In this document: one piece after another, positions 7,415-14,555 of the stretch
Layout: each line of letters starts with the position of its first letter
How positions within the stretch are numbered: position 1 is the first letter of the stretch
Assembly (NCBI GenBank): GCA_934524985.1
Contig: CAKSYT010000016.1
Location: forward strand, 1-36,265
Source of the DNA: an uncultured Faecalibacterium sp.
GTDB taxonomy: Bacteria > Bacillota > Clostridia > Oscillospirales > Ruminococcaceae
Length of the DNA: 36,265 nucleotides
Direction: 5' to 3'
Program-made: the position numbers and the translations under genes
Notes under the pieces: model-generated
Database searches by the model: none
What the model saw: only the letters and a program-made list of their open reading frames with translations
What the model was told of the DNA's origin: nothing

Positions 7415-7520
7415 AACAAGAAACCCCTCCGGCGCTTGCGGTACACCGGAGGGGTTTCTTGTTTGGGGTATTGCTTTGGTGTGAGGAGGAATCATGTGCG
7501 GGGAAGTGGTTGCGGCCCCA
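7415..7520 (-). repeat. Family T repeat, inverted copy 2, with holB terminator
   Basis: A perfect 18 bp stem (7415-7432 with 7446-7463) terminates holB. It is followed by the conserved arm TATTGCTTTGGTGTGAGG, AGGAATCATGT and GGTTGCGGCCCC. That arm is the reverse complement of 1955-2008 with few changes, while the hairpin stem is entirely different. Confidence 0.75.
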
Positions 7521-7652
7521 CTGTCCCTGCAAGATACAGTATACCCGATTTTACGAAAAAAGTCATTACATTTCTGTGAAAAATCAAAAAAGTTCTTGAA
7601 ACTTTGTACCGCAGTGCGAAAAAAATACAAAATGAAACGTTTGAGAAAGCCC
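7521..7652. other. AT-rich intergenic gap
   Basis: This is 130 bases between the 3' ends of holB and the carbonic anhydrase homologue. It contains several A-runs and no reading frame, promoter or hairpin that I would defend. Confidence 0.5.
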
Positions 7653-8171
7653 TCACCCGTTTTTCATCTGCTCTGCGTGCAGTTTTCCGTGCTCCACATA
7701 GTGCGCGGCGTTGTGCAGGTTGGCTTCCACCTGCGCCGCGCTTACCTGCTTGATGACCCGGGCGGGCACGCCCACCGCCACCGAGTTGTCCGGGATGACC
7801 ATGCCCTCCGGCACCAGCGCCCCTGCCCCGATGATGCAGTTTTTGCCCACCACGCAGTGGTTCAGCAAGGTGGCGTGCATCCCGATGAGACTGCCGTCCC
7901 CTACGGTGCAGCCGTGCACCAGTGCGCAGTGCCCTACCGTGACGTTTTCGCCAAGGGTCACGCAGCCGCCGATGTCGCAGTGCAGCACTGCGTTGTCCTG
8001 TACGTTGCTGTTTTTGCCGATGGTCAGCGTGCCGTCATCCCCGCGCAGCACCGCGCCGTACCAGACGGTGGAGCCGGGCTTCAAGACCACATCTCCCTGC
8101 ACCGTGGCGCTGGGTGCTACAAAGGCTGCGCCTTCATCCCGGGGCGTTTTTCCACAAAAGGATAAGAACAT
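7653..8171 (-). CDS. Gamma-class carbonic anhydrase family protein (left-handed beta-helix)
   Basis: The 172-residue protein is built of hexapeptide repeats ([LIV]-G-x4), giving the trimeric left-handed beta-helix. Three histidines in the spacing of the metal site are present: H64 (VLHCD), H81 (VGHC) and H86 (LVHGC). GMHATLLNH follows, and the C-terminal helix starts near GVPARVIKQV. Relatives include YrdA/PaaY-type proteins. True CO2 hydration activity is not certain, because many members lack it. The start at 8171 is preceded by AAAGGTGG nine bases upstream. It is transcribed divergently from the carboxypeptidases. Confidence 0.9.
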   Translation of the reverse strand: MFLSFCGKTPRDEGAAFVAPSATVQGDVVLKPGSTVWYGAVLRGDDGTLTIGKNSNVQDNAVLHCDIGGCVTLGENVTVGHCALVHGCTVGDGSLIGMHATLLNHCVVGKNCIIGAGALVPEGMVIPDNSVAVGVPARVIKQVSAAQVEANLHNAAHYVEHGKLHAEQMKNG

Positions 8172-8201
8172 TGTTAAAAACCACCTTTCACTCTTTTTCT
8201 T

Positions 8202-8229
8202 TTGGCTGGTTTATGGTATTCTTTATAAA
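8202..8229 (+). promoter_or_regulatory. Probable promoter of the carboxypeptidase pair
   Basis: TTGGCT (8202-8207), a 16-base spacer and TATAAA (8224-8229), 60 bases before the first start codon. The match is moderate. Confidence 0.45.
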
Positions 8230-8288
8230 GACGGGTCTCGCCGTTTCTATTCTAGCAAGCTGACGCTTTATCATCAAGGGAGAAGTTC

Positions 8289-9188
8289 ATGGATCTTCAT
8301 AAAAACTGCCGCCGACTGGCGGCATGGGTGCTTACGCTGGCACTGGCTGCGGCGCTGGCGCTGCCGGGCGGGGCGGTATATGCGATGCCCATTCAGACAG
8401 CCAATGCACAGGAAAGCGTTTACCTGATCAACGCTGTCACCGGTGAGGTGCTGCTGGATCAAAATTCCGGGCAGCAGCGCTGCGTAGCCAGCCTGACCAA
8501 GATGATGACCGCGCTGCTGCTGCTGGAAAGCGGCAAGAACCTTGACGAGACCATTACCGTGCCCGCCAGCCTGACGGAGGAGTTCCAAAATATCCGCAGT
8601 CAGAACGGCAGCACCATTCTGCTGACGGCGGGCGAACAGCTGCGCCGCATCGACCTGCTGTATGCGTTGCTGGTGTGCAGCGCCAACGATGCCGCCAGCG
8701 TCATCGCGTGGGACGTGGCGGGCAGCATCCCTGCCTTTGTGCAGCAGATGAACGCCCGGGCGGCGCAGCTGGGCTGCACCAGTACAAGGTTCTCCTGCCC
8801 GCATGGCCTGTACGACGATGGAAATGTTTCCACCGCACAGGATATGGGAAAGATCGCGATGGCCTGTGCCCAGTACGAGCTTTACCGCCAGATCGCCGAT
8901 ACCCTGCAATACGAGATCCCGGCAACGAATCAGCACGCGGCGCGCAGCATCCATTCCACCAACAAGATGCTGGATCCGGAAAACAGCTGCTACCGCGCCT
9001 ACATTCACGGCATGAAGACCGGGTTTACCACAAAAGCGGGGCGCTGCTATGTGACCGCCGCCCAGCAGGGCGACAGCATTTACGGGCTGGTCATTCTGGG
9101 CTCGGACCGGAAAAACATCTATGCCGAGGCCGCGGCCATTCTGGACTGGGCCTTTGCGGGCTGTCCGCAGCAGCCTGCTGCTGCCTGA
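8289..9188 (+). CDS. D-alanyl-D-alanine carboxypeptidase (PBP5-like, S11), first of tandem pair
   Basis: This enzyme trims the terminal D-Ala from peptidoglycan stem peptides outside the membrane. Residues 1-32 form a secretion signal ending near VYA. All three active-site motifs are present: SLTK (S68-K71), SAND (131-134) and KTG (243-245). At 299 residues it stops right after the catalytic domain. It lacks the C-terminal beta domain and membrane anchor found in the next gene, so it may be released or loosely attached. ATG 8289 follows GGGAGAAGTTC. The two genes are close paralogues across the catalytic domain and are 73 bases apart, so a tandem duplication is likely. Confidence 0.92.
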   Translation: MDLHKNCRRLAAWVLTLALAAALALPGGAVYAMPIQTANAQESVYLINAVTGEVLLDQNSGQQRCVASLTKMMTALLLLESGKNLDETITVPASLTEEFQNIRSQNGSTILLTAGEQLRRIDLLYALLVCSANDAASVIAWDVAGSIPAFVQQMNARAAQLGCTSTRFSCPHGLYDDGNVSTAQDMGKIAMACAQYELYRQIADTLQYEIPATNQHAARSIHSTNKMLDPENSCYRAYIHGMKTGFTTKAGRCYVTAAQQGDSIYGLVILGSDRKNIYAEAAAILDWAFAGCPQQPAAA

Positions 9189-9261
9189 AAAAAGCCGGTT
9201 TTCCTTTACCGGCTTCTGTGATATGCTTTATCGCTGAAGAAGTTGATTAGGGGGTACGCTC

Positions 9262-10554
9262 ATGCTTTACAACACGTTCGGCCGCCGGTTGGCGGCGCTG
9301 GTGCTCACATTGGCAGTGGCTCTTTCGGCAGTGCTGCCGGGGTTTGCGGCATACCCCATGCCCATCCAGACCGCAACCGAGACCGAGGCGGTGTATCTGT
9401 TCAACGCGGACACCGGCAAGACCATCCTGAACCAGAACGCCGACCAGCAGAAATATGTGGCCAGCCTGACCAAGCTGATGACCGCCCTGCTGCTGGTGGA
9501 AAGCGGCAAGGATCTGAACGGTGAAGTGACCGTGCCCACCGACCTGACGCAGGAGTTCAAGGATATCCAGAACGCCAACGGCACCACCATGGGGCTGCGC
9601 ATCGGCGAGACCGTGCGCCGCATCGACCTGCTGAACGCCATGCTCATCGTCAGTGCCAACGACGCCGCCAGCGTCATTGCGTGGGACGTGGGGGGCAGCG
9701 TGGTGGGCTTTGTGCAGCAGATGAACGCCAAGGCGGCGGAGCTGGGCTGCACCGGCACGAACTTTACCTGTGCCCACGGCCTGTTTGACTACGGCAACGT
9801 GTCCACCGCGCAGGATCTTGCAAAAATCGCCGCCGCCTGCGCGGAGAACCAGACCTTTGCACAGGTGGCGGGCACTGCCAGCTATGTGCTGCCTGCCACC
9901 AATCTGCGCAAGGCGGAGCACACCATCAGCAGCTCCAACAGCCTGATGAACAGCGAAAGCGCCAACTACCGGGAGTACGTCCAGTGGGTCAAGGGCGGCT
10001 TTACCACGCTGGCAGGCCGCTGCATCGTGGCCTTTGCCCAGCAGGACGGCCACAGCTACGGGCTGGTGATCCTTGGCTGCGACACGCTCGACCACCTGTT
10101 TACCGAATGTGACGATCTGTTCGACTGGGCATTTGCCAGCTTTGCCGACCGGCCGCTGGTGGATACCCAGACCGTGCTGACCACCGTAGACCTGACCAAG
10201 TGCCGCACCGAGCCCTCCGTGGAGCTGTATGCCGCCGCGCCGGTCAGCGGCTACGGTCACAGCGACGATAAGGTGAGCTATTCCTTCGACCTGCCCGAGA
10301 GCGTCTCTGCCACCGTCAAGGAAGGGCAGAAGCTGGGCACTGCTACCGTCTATCTGGACGGCTACGAGGTGGGACAGGTAGACCTTGTGACCCACCGGGA
10401 GTATGTGTCGGATTTCCGCACCGATCTCAAGGCCACCCTGCTGCTGCTCTGCGCCCTGATTTTGATTTTGTGCGCACTGGGCTTTGTCACCCTGCGCTGC
10501 GGCGGCGGGCTGACCCTCAACCAGCGCCGCCGTCAGATGAAGCGGAGAAGATGA
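9262..10554 (+). CDS. D-alanyl-D-alanine carboxypeptidase (PBP5-like, S11), anchored paralogue
   Basis: This paralogue of the preceding gene has 430 residues. It has a signal peptide (1-30), SLTK (S68-K71) and SAND (131-134), but the third motif reads KGG (244-246) instead of KTG. A C-terminal domain from about residue 295 and a final membrane segment (LLLLCALILILCALGFV) with a strongly basic end (RRRQMKRRR) anchor it. The Ser/Thr-to-Gly change in the third motif may alter substrate or penicillin binding; activity is not certain. GGGGG lies before ATG 9262. A weak hairpin between the two genes (9192-9215) has no T-run, so co-transcription is likely. Confidence 0.92.
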   Translation: MLYNTFGRRLAALVLTLAVALSAVLPGFAAYPMPIQTATETEAVYLFNADTGKTILNQNADQQKYVASLTKLMTALLLVESGKDLNGEVTVPTDLTQEFKDIQNANGTTMGLRIGETVRRIDLLNAMLIVSANDAASVIAWDVGGSVVGFVQQMNAKAAELGCTGTNFTCAHGLFDYGNVSTAQDLAKIAAACAENQTFAQVAGTASYVLPATNLRKAEHTISSSNSLMNSESANYREYVQWVKGGFTTLAGRCIVAFAQQDGHSYGLVILGCDTLDHLFTECDDLFDWAFASFADRPLVDTQTVLTTVDLTKCRTEPSVELYAAAPVSGYGHSDDKVSYSFDLPESVSATVKEGQKLGTATVYLDGYEVGQVDLVTHREYVSDFRTDLKATLLLLCALILILCALGFVTLRCGGGLTLNQRRRQMKRRR

Positions 10555-10559
10555 AAAAT

Positions 10560-10742
10560 AACCCTCTCAGGCTCACTGCGTTCGCCAGCTCCCCCGAAAG
10601 GGGGAGCTTTTTGCATCTTCCGGTCAGCGCGAATAAAGCTCCCCCTTCGGGGGAGCTGGCACGCCGTCAGGCGTGACTGAGAGGGTTCAGGCGTCCCCTT
10701 GGGGGAGCTGGCTGCGAACACAGTGAGCAGACTGAGGGGGTG
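10560..10742. repeat. CCCTCTCAG palindromic repeat (family P), locus 2
   Basis: ACCCTCTCAG (10561) to CTGAGAGGGTT (about 10686) encloses two GCTCCCCC/GGGGGAGC palindromes and the spacer TTTTTGCATCTTCCGGTCAG also seen at 20480 and 22025. A third, partial arm ending CAGACTGAGGGGG follows. Confidence 0.8.
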
Positions 10743-10746
10743 TCCT

Positions 10747-10769
10747 CGCGGCGCGCATTCCAAATCGTC
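10747..10769 (-). repeat. Truncated family R repeat (left end only)
   Basis: On the minus strand GACGATTTGGAATGCGC then CCGCG matches the first 23 bases of the copies at 20236 and 26256. The element then breaks off directly into the family P arm. Confidence 0.6.
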
Positions 10770-10773
10770 AAAG

Positions 10774-10816
10774 ATAAAAGGGGCTGGTGCACGGTTGTGC
10801 ATCTGCCCCTTTTTAT
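10774..10816 (-). terminator. Terminator of the trmN-rsmI-birA operon
   Basis: ATAAAAGGGGC pairs with GCCCCTTTTTAT around an inner TGCA/TGCA pairing. It has T-runs on both strands and lies 3 bases after the birA stop. Confidence 0.8.
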
Positions 10817-10819
10817 AAT

Positions 10820-11587
10820 TTATACTGCCCCGTAGATGCCGTGCACCGAAACCTCCCCGGTGAAAACGTGCTGCTCCCCGGCATCGGTGCGCACCACTAA
10901 ACGCCCTTCGGCGTCCACGTCCACGGCTTCGCCTGCACCCTGACTGCCGTCCGGCAGGTCAAAGGTGACCCGGCGGCCCAGATTGACACAGGCGGCCTTG
11001 TATTCCTCCCGGAAGGGCGCAAAGCCGTCCCGGGCAAAGATGTACAGGCTGCGGTCAAAGCCGAAATCGGTCAGCCCCTCTGCCAGCCATGCGGGGTCGG
11101 CGGCAAGATCCACCGCAGCGCCCTGCAAGGCCAGCGAGGTGCCGTGGGGCAGGTCGGCGGCGTCAAAATAGCTCTGGGGCTGGGCAAGGTTGATGCCGAT
11201 GCCGCACAAAATGCCGCGTCCCTGCTGCTGGTAGCCGTAGCTCACGCTCTCGCACAGGATGCCCACGATCTTTTTGCCGTTCAGCAGAAGGTCGTTGGGC
11301 CACTTGATTTGGCAGTCCACGCCGTAGCGCAGCTGCAATTGGCGGCGCACCGCAAGGCTTGCCAGCAGCGGCAGGGTGGCGGGCTGCGCCAGCGGCTCCT
11401 TGATGGCCACCGTGTAGTACAGCGCCTTGCCCTCGGCGTTCACCCAGCTGCGGCCAAGCCGCCCGCGCCCGGCGGTCTGGTTTTCGGTATACACCGCCGC
11501 AACCGGGCCGAACTCCTCGAAATGTTCCTTTACATAGGCGTTGGTGCTGCCGCATTCCGGCAGATAGCGCACCTCGTTGATGCTCAT
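10820..11587 (-). CDS. birA: Biotin--[acetyl-CoA-carboxylase] ligase, single-domain type
   Basis: BirA activates biotin to biotinyl-AMP and attaches it to the lysine of biotin carrier proteins. The 255 residues contain the biotinyl-AMP loop GRGRLGRSW (40-48), KWPND (95-99) and the C-terminal SH3-like domain (GEAVDVDAEGRLVV...GEVSVHGIYG). There is no N-terminal helix-turn-helix, so it is an enzyme without the repressor function. Its ATG overlaps the stop of the upstream phosphoesterase gene by ATGA, which implies translational coupling. It is the last gene of the minus-strand operon. Confidence 0.95.
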   Translation of the reverse strand: MSINEVRYLPECGSTNAYVKEHFEEFGPVAAVYTENQTAGRGRLGRSWVNAEGKALYYTVAIKEPLAQPATLPLLASLAVRRQLQLRYGVDCQIKWPNDLLLNGKKIVGILCESVSYGYQQQGRGILCGIGINLAQPQSYFDAADLPHGTSLALQGAAVDLAADPAWLAEGLTDFGFDRSLYIFARDGFAPFREEYKAACVNLGRRVTFDLPDGSQGAGEAVDVDAEGRLVVRTDAGEQHVFTGEVSVHGIYGAV

Positions 11588-12075
11588 TGCTTGGGTACCT
11601 CTTTGTGCTCATAGGCGGTCACTGCGCCGTTTTCCAGCGTCAGCAGGCCGTAGGTGTCCGGGCCGGTGTAGCAGCGCCCGCAGGAGCCGGGGTTGAACAA
11701 AAACACCTTGCCCCGCTGCTCCGCGTGGGGAATGTGGGAGTGGCCGAACAGTGCCACCTCTGCGCCCCGGGCGGCGGCGGCGTCCGCCAATGTATCCAGA
11801 TCGTATTTTACACCGTACATGTGACCATGTGTATAGAAAACCACCGTCTGATCAAAGCCCGCCAAGCCGTCCAGCGGCTCCAGCGCACCAAAATCGCAGT
11901 TGCCGGCCACGGAATACACCCGCAGATGCGGGAAAAAGGCCAGCGCCTGCTCCAGATCCCGCAGGCCGTCCCCCAAAAAGATCACGGCATCCACGTTGTT
12001 CTGTTCTTTGTTCAAAATGCGCTCAATGGCGCCACGCGCACCGTGGCTGTCGCTCAGGACCAGTAGTTTTGTCAC
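11584..12075 (-). CDS. YfcE/MJ0936-type metallophosphoesterase
   Basis: This is a small (163 aa) calcineurin-fold phosphodiesterase. The five metal-binding blocks are present in order: SDSHG (8-12), GDG (about 35-37), GNCD, THGH, and GHSH followed by IPH. The natural substrate is unknown; family members hydrolyse model phosphodiesters and some cyclic nucleotides in vitro. It overlaps birA by 4 bases and follows rsmI by 22 bases, so it is cotranscribed. An upstream GGAGGACATTTTTCC-type site supports ATG 12075. Confidence 0.9.
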   Translation of the reverse strand: MTKLLVLSDSHGARGAIERILNKEQNNVDAVIFLGDGLRDLEQALAFFPHLRVYSVAGNCDFGALEPLDGLAGFDQTVVFYTHGHMYGVKYDLDTLADAAAARGAEVALFGHSHIPHAEQRGKVFLFNPGSCGRCYTGPDTYGLLTLENGAVTAYEHKEVPKQ

Positions 12076-12097
12076 GGAAAAATGTCCTCCTCTATAC

Positions 12098-12946
12098 TCA
12101 TTCGGCAGCCTGCTGCAACAGCAGCAGCTGCTTGTACACTTCGCTCTTGGAATAGGCCGTGCCCTGCGCAGCAGCCTTGGCGGCGGCAGAAGCGCTGAAG
12201 CCCTCGCTGGTCAGCGCAAAGGCGCGCTGCGCCGCCTGTTCCAGTGTCAGCTCCTCTTCCTCGGCGGCACCGGCGGGGGCCCCCGCCATCACCAGCACAT
12301 ACTCGCCCCGGGGCTCGGCGGCGCGGTAGTGCTCCACGGCTTCGCCCAGAGTGGTTTTCCAGATCTCCTCGTGGAGCTTAGTCAGCTCCCGGCACAGGGT
12401 GATGCTGCGGTCTGCGCCAAAGGCGGCGGTCAAATCGTCCAGCGTGGTGCGCAGCTTGTGGGGCGCTTCGTAAAAGATGACGGTGCGCTTCTCCTGTAAA
12501 AGCTCGGCCAGACGCTCCTTTTTCTGCTTGCGGTTCACCGGCAGAAAGCCCTCGAACACCCAGCGGGAGGTGTCCTGCCCGGAGACCGCCAGCGCCGTAA
12601 CGCAGGCAGAAGCGGCCGGGATGGGCACCACCTTGATGCCCCGGGCCAGCGCGTCCCGCACGATGACCTCGCCCGGGTCGGACACGCAGGGCATACCGGC
12701 GTCACTGCACAAGGCGCAGCTCTCCCCTGCCTCGATGCGCTGCAAAATGGCTTCGCCCTTCTGCAAAGCGTGCTCGTAGTAGCTGACCATGGGCTTTTTC
12801 AGCCCCAGATAATTCAGCAGCTTCATGGTCACGCGGGTGTCCTCGGCGGCGATAAAGTCGGCCGCGCCAAAGGTGGCAGCCACCCGGGGCGGCATATCCT
12901 CCAGATTGCCGATGGGGGTCGCCACGATGTAGAGAGTTCCTGCCAT
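12098..12946 (-). CDS. rsmI: 16S rRNA (cytidine(1402)-2'-O)-methyltransferase
   Basis: RsmI methylates the ribose of C1402 in the decoding centre of 16S rRNA using S-adenosylmethionine. The protein (282 aa) shows the tetrapyrrole-methylase-type fold signatures: VATPIGNLEDMPPR (8-21), AEDTR (34-38), SDAGMPCVSDPG (81-92) and PIPAASA. The C-terminal 45 residues are the Ala-rich helical tail common in this family. AGGAGGTAATT lies just before ATG 12946. It follows trmN by 15 bases. Confidence 0.96.
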   Translation of the reverse strand: MAGTLYIVATPIGNLEDMPPRVAATFGAADFIAAEDTRVTMKLLNYLGLKKPMVSYYEHALQKGEAILQRIEAGESCALCSDAGMPCVSDPGEVIVRDALARGIKVVPIPAASACVTALAVSGQDTSRWVFEGFLPVNRKQKKERLAELLQEKRTVIFYEAPHKLRTTLDDLTAAFGADRSITLCRELTKLHEEIWKTTLGEAVEHYRAAEPRGEYVLVMAGAPAGAAEEEELTLEQAAQRAFALTSEGFSASAAAKAAAQGTAYSKSEVYKQLLLLQQAAE

Positions 12947-12961
12947 AATTACCTCCTGAAT

Positions 12962-13636
12962 TTATCGTCCGTACAGCGCCGCCCCGGCGCGGATGAGCAC
13001 GTCCGGCTCCACCCGCAGGCCGGTCTTGCGGTTCTTCTGGGCTTCTACAAGGAAGAGCCACGGAGCGTTTTCCGGGGTGTTCTTCACAAAGGCCAGCCGC
13101 TTGGGCTCCAGCCGGTGGGCGCGCAGCACAGCCAGCACCTCGGCCAGCCGCTCGGGGCGGTGGCACAGCGCCAGCCGCCCGCCGTCCTTCAACAGCCGGA
13201 AGCCGCAGGCACAGACGTCCTCCAAGGTGCAGGTGTTTTCGTGCCGGGCAAGGGCGTGGGCGGCGTTCTGGCTCTGCGGCCCCTCGGTAAAATAAGGGGG
13301 ATTGCACGCGCACACGTCAAATTGCCCTTCGCCCTGCCGCCATGTGCGCAGGTCGGCACAGGCGGGGGTGATGTGGGTAAGCTGCTGCTCTTCCACCGCT
13401 GCCGCCAGCAGGGCGCTGCCCTCGGGCTGCAATTCCAGCGCAGTGCAGGGGCCGCGATGCCCCCGGTCGTGCCATTCCAGCGCCACGATGCCGCAGCCGG
13501 AGCACAGGTCTGCGGCTTTCTGGCTGCGCTTGGGCTCGCAGAAGCGTGCCAGCAGCAGCGCATCCGAGCCGAACCGGTGCTCCGGGGTGCAGTAGACCAT
13601 AGTTCTATTATACAAAACTTCCGTAGAATGTTCCAT
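12962..13636 (-). CDS. trmN: TrmN6/YfiC-type tRNA (adenine37-N6)-methyltransferase family protein
   Basis: A class I SAM-dependent methyltransferase of 224 residues with DLCSGCGI (43-50, SAM-binding) and NPPY (112-115, the N6-adenine target motif). The N-terminal HRFGSDALLLARF corresponds to the family's FxFGxDAVLL block. I chose ATG 13636 because it gives the usual family length; an in-frame ATG at 13696 is longer without a better site. A TATAAT on this strand (13607-13612) sits inside the gene start and could drive a shorter leaderless form from ATG 13600. It heads the operon with rsmI. Confidence 0.85.
   Translation of the reverse strand: MEHSTEVLYNRTMVYCTPEHRFGSDALLLARFCEPKRSQKAADLCSGCGIVALEWHDRGHRGPCTALELQPEGSALLAAAVEEQQLTHITPACADLRTWRQGEGQFDVCACNPPYFTEGPQSQNAAHALARHENTCTLEDVCACGFRLLKDGGRLALCHRPERLAEVLAVLRAHRLEPKRLAFVKNTPENAPWLFLVEAQKNRKTGLRVEPDVLIRAGAALYGR
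13607..13635 (-). promoter_or_regulatory. Candidate promoter overlapping the trmN start
   Basis: On the minus strand TGGAAC (13630-13635), 17 bases, then TATAAT (13607-13612). The A of an in-frame ATG (13600) lies 7 bases after the -10, so a transcript from here would be leaderless. Confidence 0.45.
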
Positions 13637-13702
13637 AGACAGTGTGCCGTTTCCCTTCCAAAAAATGCAGGGTATTTTCCTGCGGAATTTGTGCATGAAA
13701 CA

Positions 13703-13746
13703 AAAAGAGGGGCGGCTGCGCGGTGTTTTGCGCAGGGCCTCTTTTG
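13703..13746. terminator. Hairpin upstream of the trmN operon
   Basis: AAAAGAGG and CTGCGC pair with GCGCAG and CCTCTTTT. There is a T-run on both strands. It insulates trmN from ferredoxin transcription. Confidence 0.5.
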
Positions 13747-13754
13747 CGGTGGAG

Positions 13755-13848
13755 GATCAGGAATGGCCGCCGCGTGTGCTTTGGCCATGTGCAGCGGAAA
13801 ATATTTTTGATTTTGTACGCATCGGGCTCTGCGGAGCCCGATGCGTAC
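13755..13848 (+). repeat. Two-hairpin interspersed repeat (family R), copy with third stem variant
   Basis: ATGGCC (13763-13768) pairs with GGCCAT (13783-13788). Then GCAGCGGAAAATATTTTT and TGATTTTG lead to a perfect 15 bp stem (13815-13829 with 13834-13848) with loop TGCG. Both stems differ in sequence from the other copies, yet both are fully complementary. Confidence 0.8.
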
Positions 13849-13870
13849 GATCTTGTTTTATGATACCACA

Positions 13871-13908
13871 AAAAAGGACTGCTGCACAGGTGTGCAACAG
13901 TCCTTTTT
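13871..13908 (-). terminator. Ferredoxin terminator
   Basis: AAAAAGGACTG-TGCACA (13871-13888) pairs with TGTGCA-CAGTCCTTTTT (13891-13908). It lies 26 bases after the ferredoxin stop, with T-runs on both strands. Confidence 0.85.
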
Positions 13909-13934
13909 GATGCGTTTTCAGCAAAAACTACTGA

Positions 13935-14105
13935 TTATTCAGCAGCGATTGCACCAGTGGGGCAAGCACCCTCGCAAGCACCGCAATCGATGCAGGAATC
14001 AGCGTTCACAACTGCAGCGCCGTTCTCGATGGTGATAGCGCCAACCGGGCAAGCGCCCTCGCAAGCGCCGCAGCCAACACATGCGTCAGAAACCTTGTGT
14101 GCCAT
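13935..14105 (-). CDS. 2[4Fe-4S] ferredoxin, 56 aa
   Basis: A clostridial-type ferredoxin, the soluble low-potential electron carrier for pyruvate:ferredoxin oxidoreductase and hydrogenase-like partners. Two CxxCxxCxxxCP clusters are visible: CVGCGACEGACP (9-20) and CIDCGACEGACP (38-49). ATG 14105 follows AAAAAAGGAGAGTTTATT; a longer in-frame extension to 14282 is untranslated leader. It is monocistronic with its own strong promoter (14203) and terminator (13871). Codon use is that of a highly expressed gene. Confidence 0.97.
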   Translation of the reverse strand: MAHKVSDACVGCGACEGACPVGAITIENGAAVVNADSCIDCGACEGACPTGAIAAE

Positions 14106-14202
14106 AATAAACTCTCCTTTTTTATCCCGTGCCGATGTAATTATGAAGAAACGTACCTTGGCACGGCCACGCACGCCCCCCGGAATTTGTATCCTTGTCT
14201 GC

Positions 14203-14231
14203 ATTCTAACAAAGCAGGCCGGAAAAGGCAA
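14203..14231 (-). promoter_or_regulatory. Ferredoxin promoter
   Basis: On the minus strand TTGCCT (14226-14231), a 17-base spacer and TAGAAT (14203-14208). The transcript would have a leader of about 90 bases. Confidence 0.7.
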
Positions 14232-14372
14232 GACTAACCGTGTTGCCACAACAACAAAATAAAATATTTTGTGGGGTTGCACAAAAGCACAGCCTAACTT
14301 ATAGCCAAAATTGCCGGAGATTTTTAGCGAAAATCACGAAGCCTAGTTAGTTTTATGATACTAACCGCAAGC

Positions 14373-14533
14373 AAACCCTCTCAGGCGCTCCCGCGCCAGC
14401 TCTCCCGAAGGGAGAGCCAAGCCGTGAAGCTCGTTGCTAAAGTATTAGGTGTAATGAGAAAGCGTCCGCCGTCGCACAAAACCTCCCCCCTTCGGGGGAG
14501 GTGGCATCGCGCAGCGATGACGGAGAGGGTTCG
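14373..14533. repeat. CCCTCTCAG palindromic repeat (family P), locus 3 (long-spacer type)
   Basis: AAACCCTCTCAGGCGCTCCC opens the locus and GGAGAGGGTT closes it. The inner spacer GCTAAAGTATTAGGTG-AATGAGAAAG is shared with locus 4 (15620) and, inverted and diverged, with the loci at 23541 and 26431. Confidence 0.8.
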
Positions 14534-14555
14534 GGCTAAGAGCAAGCCATTATGC

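Noticed and set aside
14106..14282. N-terminal extension of ferredoxin to 115 residues
   Set aside because: The extension runs through the promoter at 14203-14231, and AAGGAG precedes the internal ATG at 14105.
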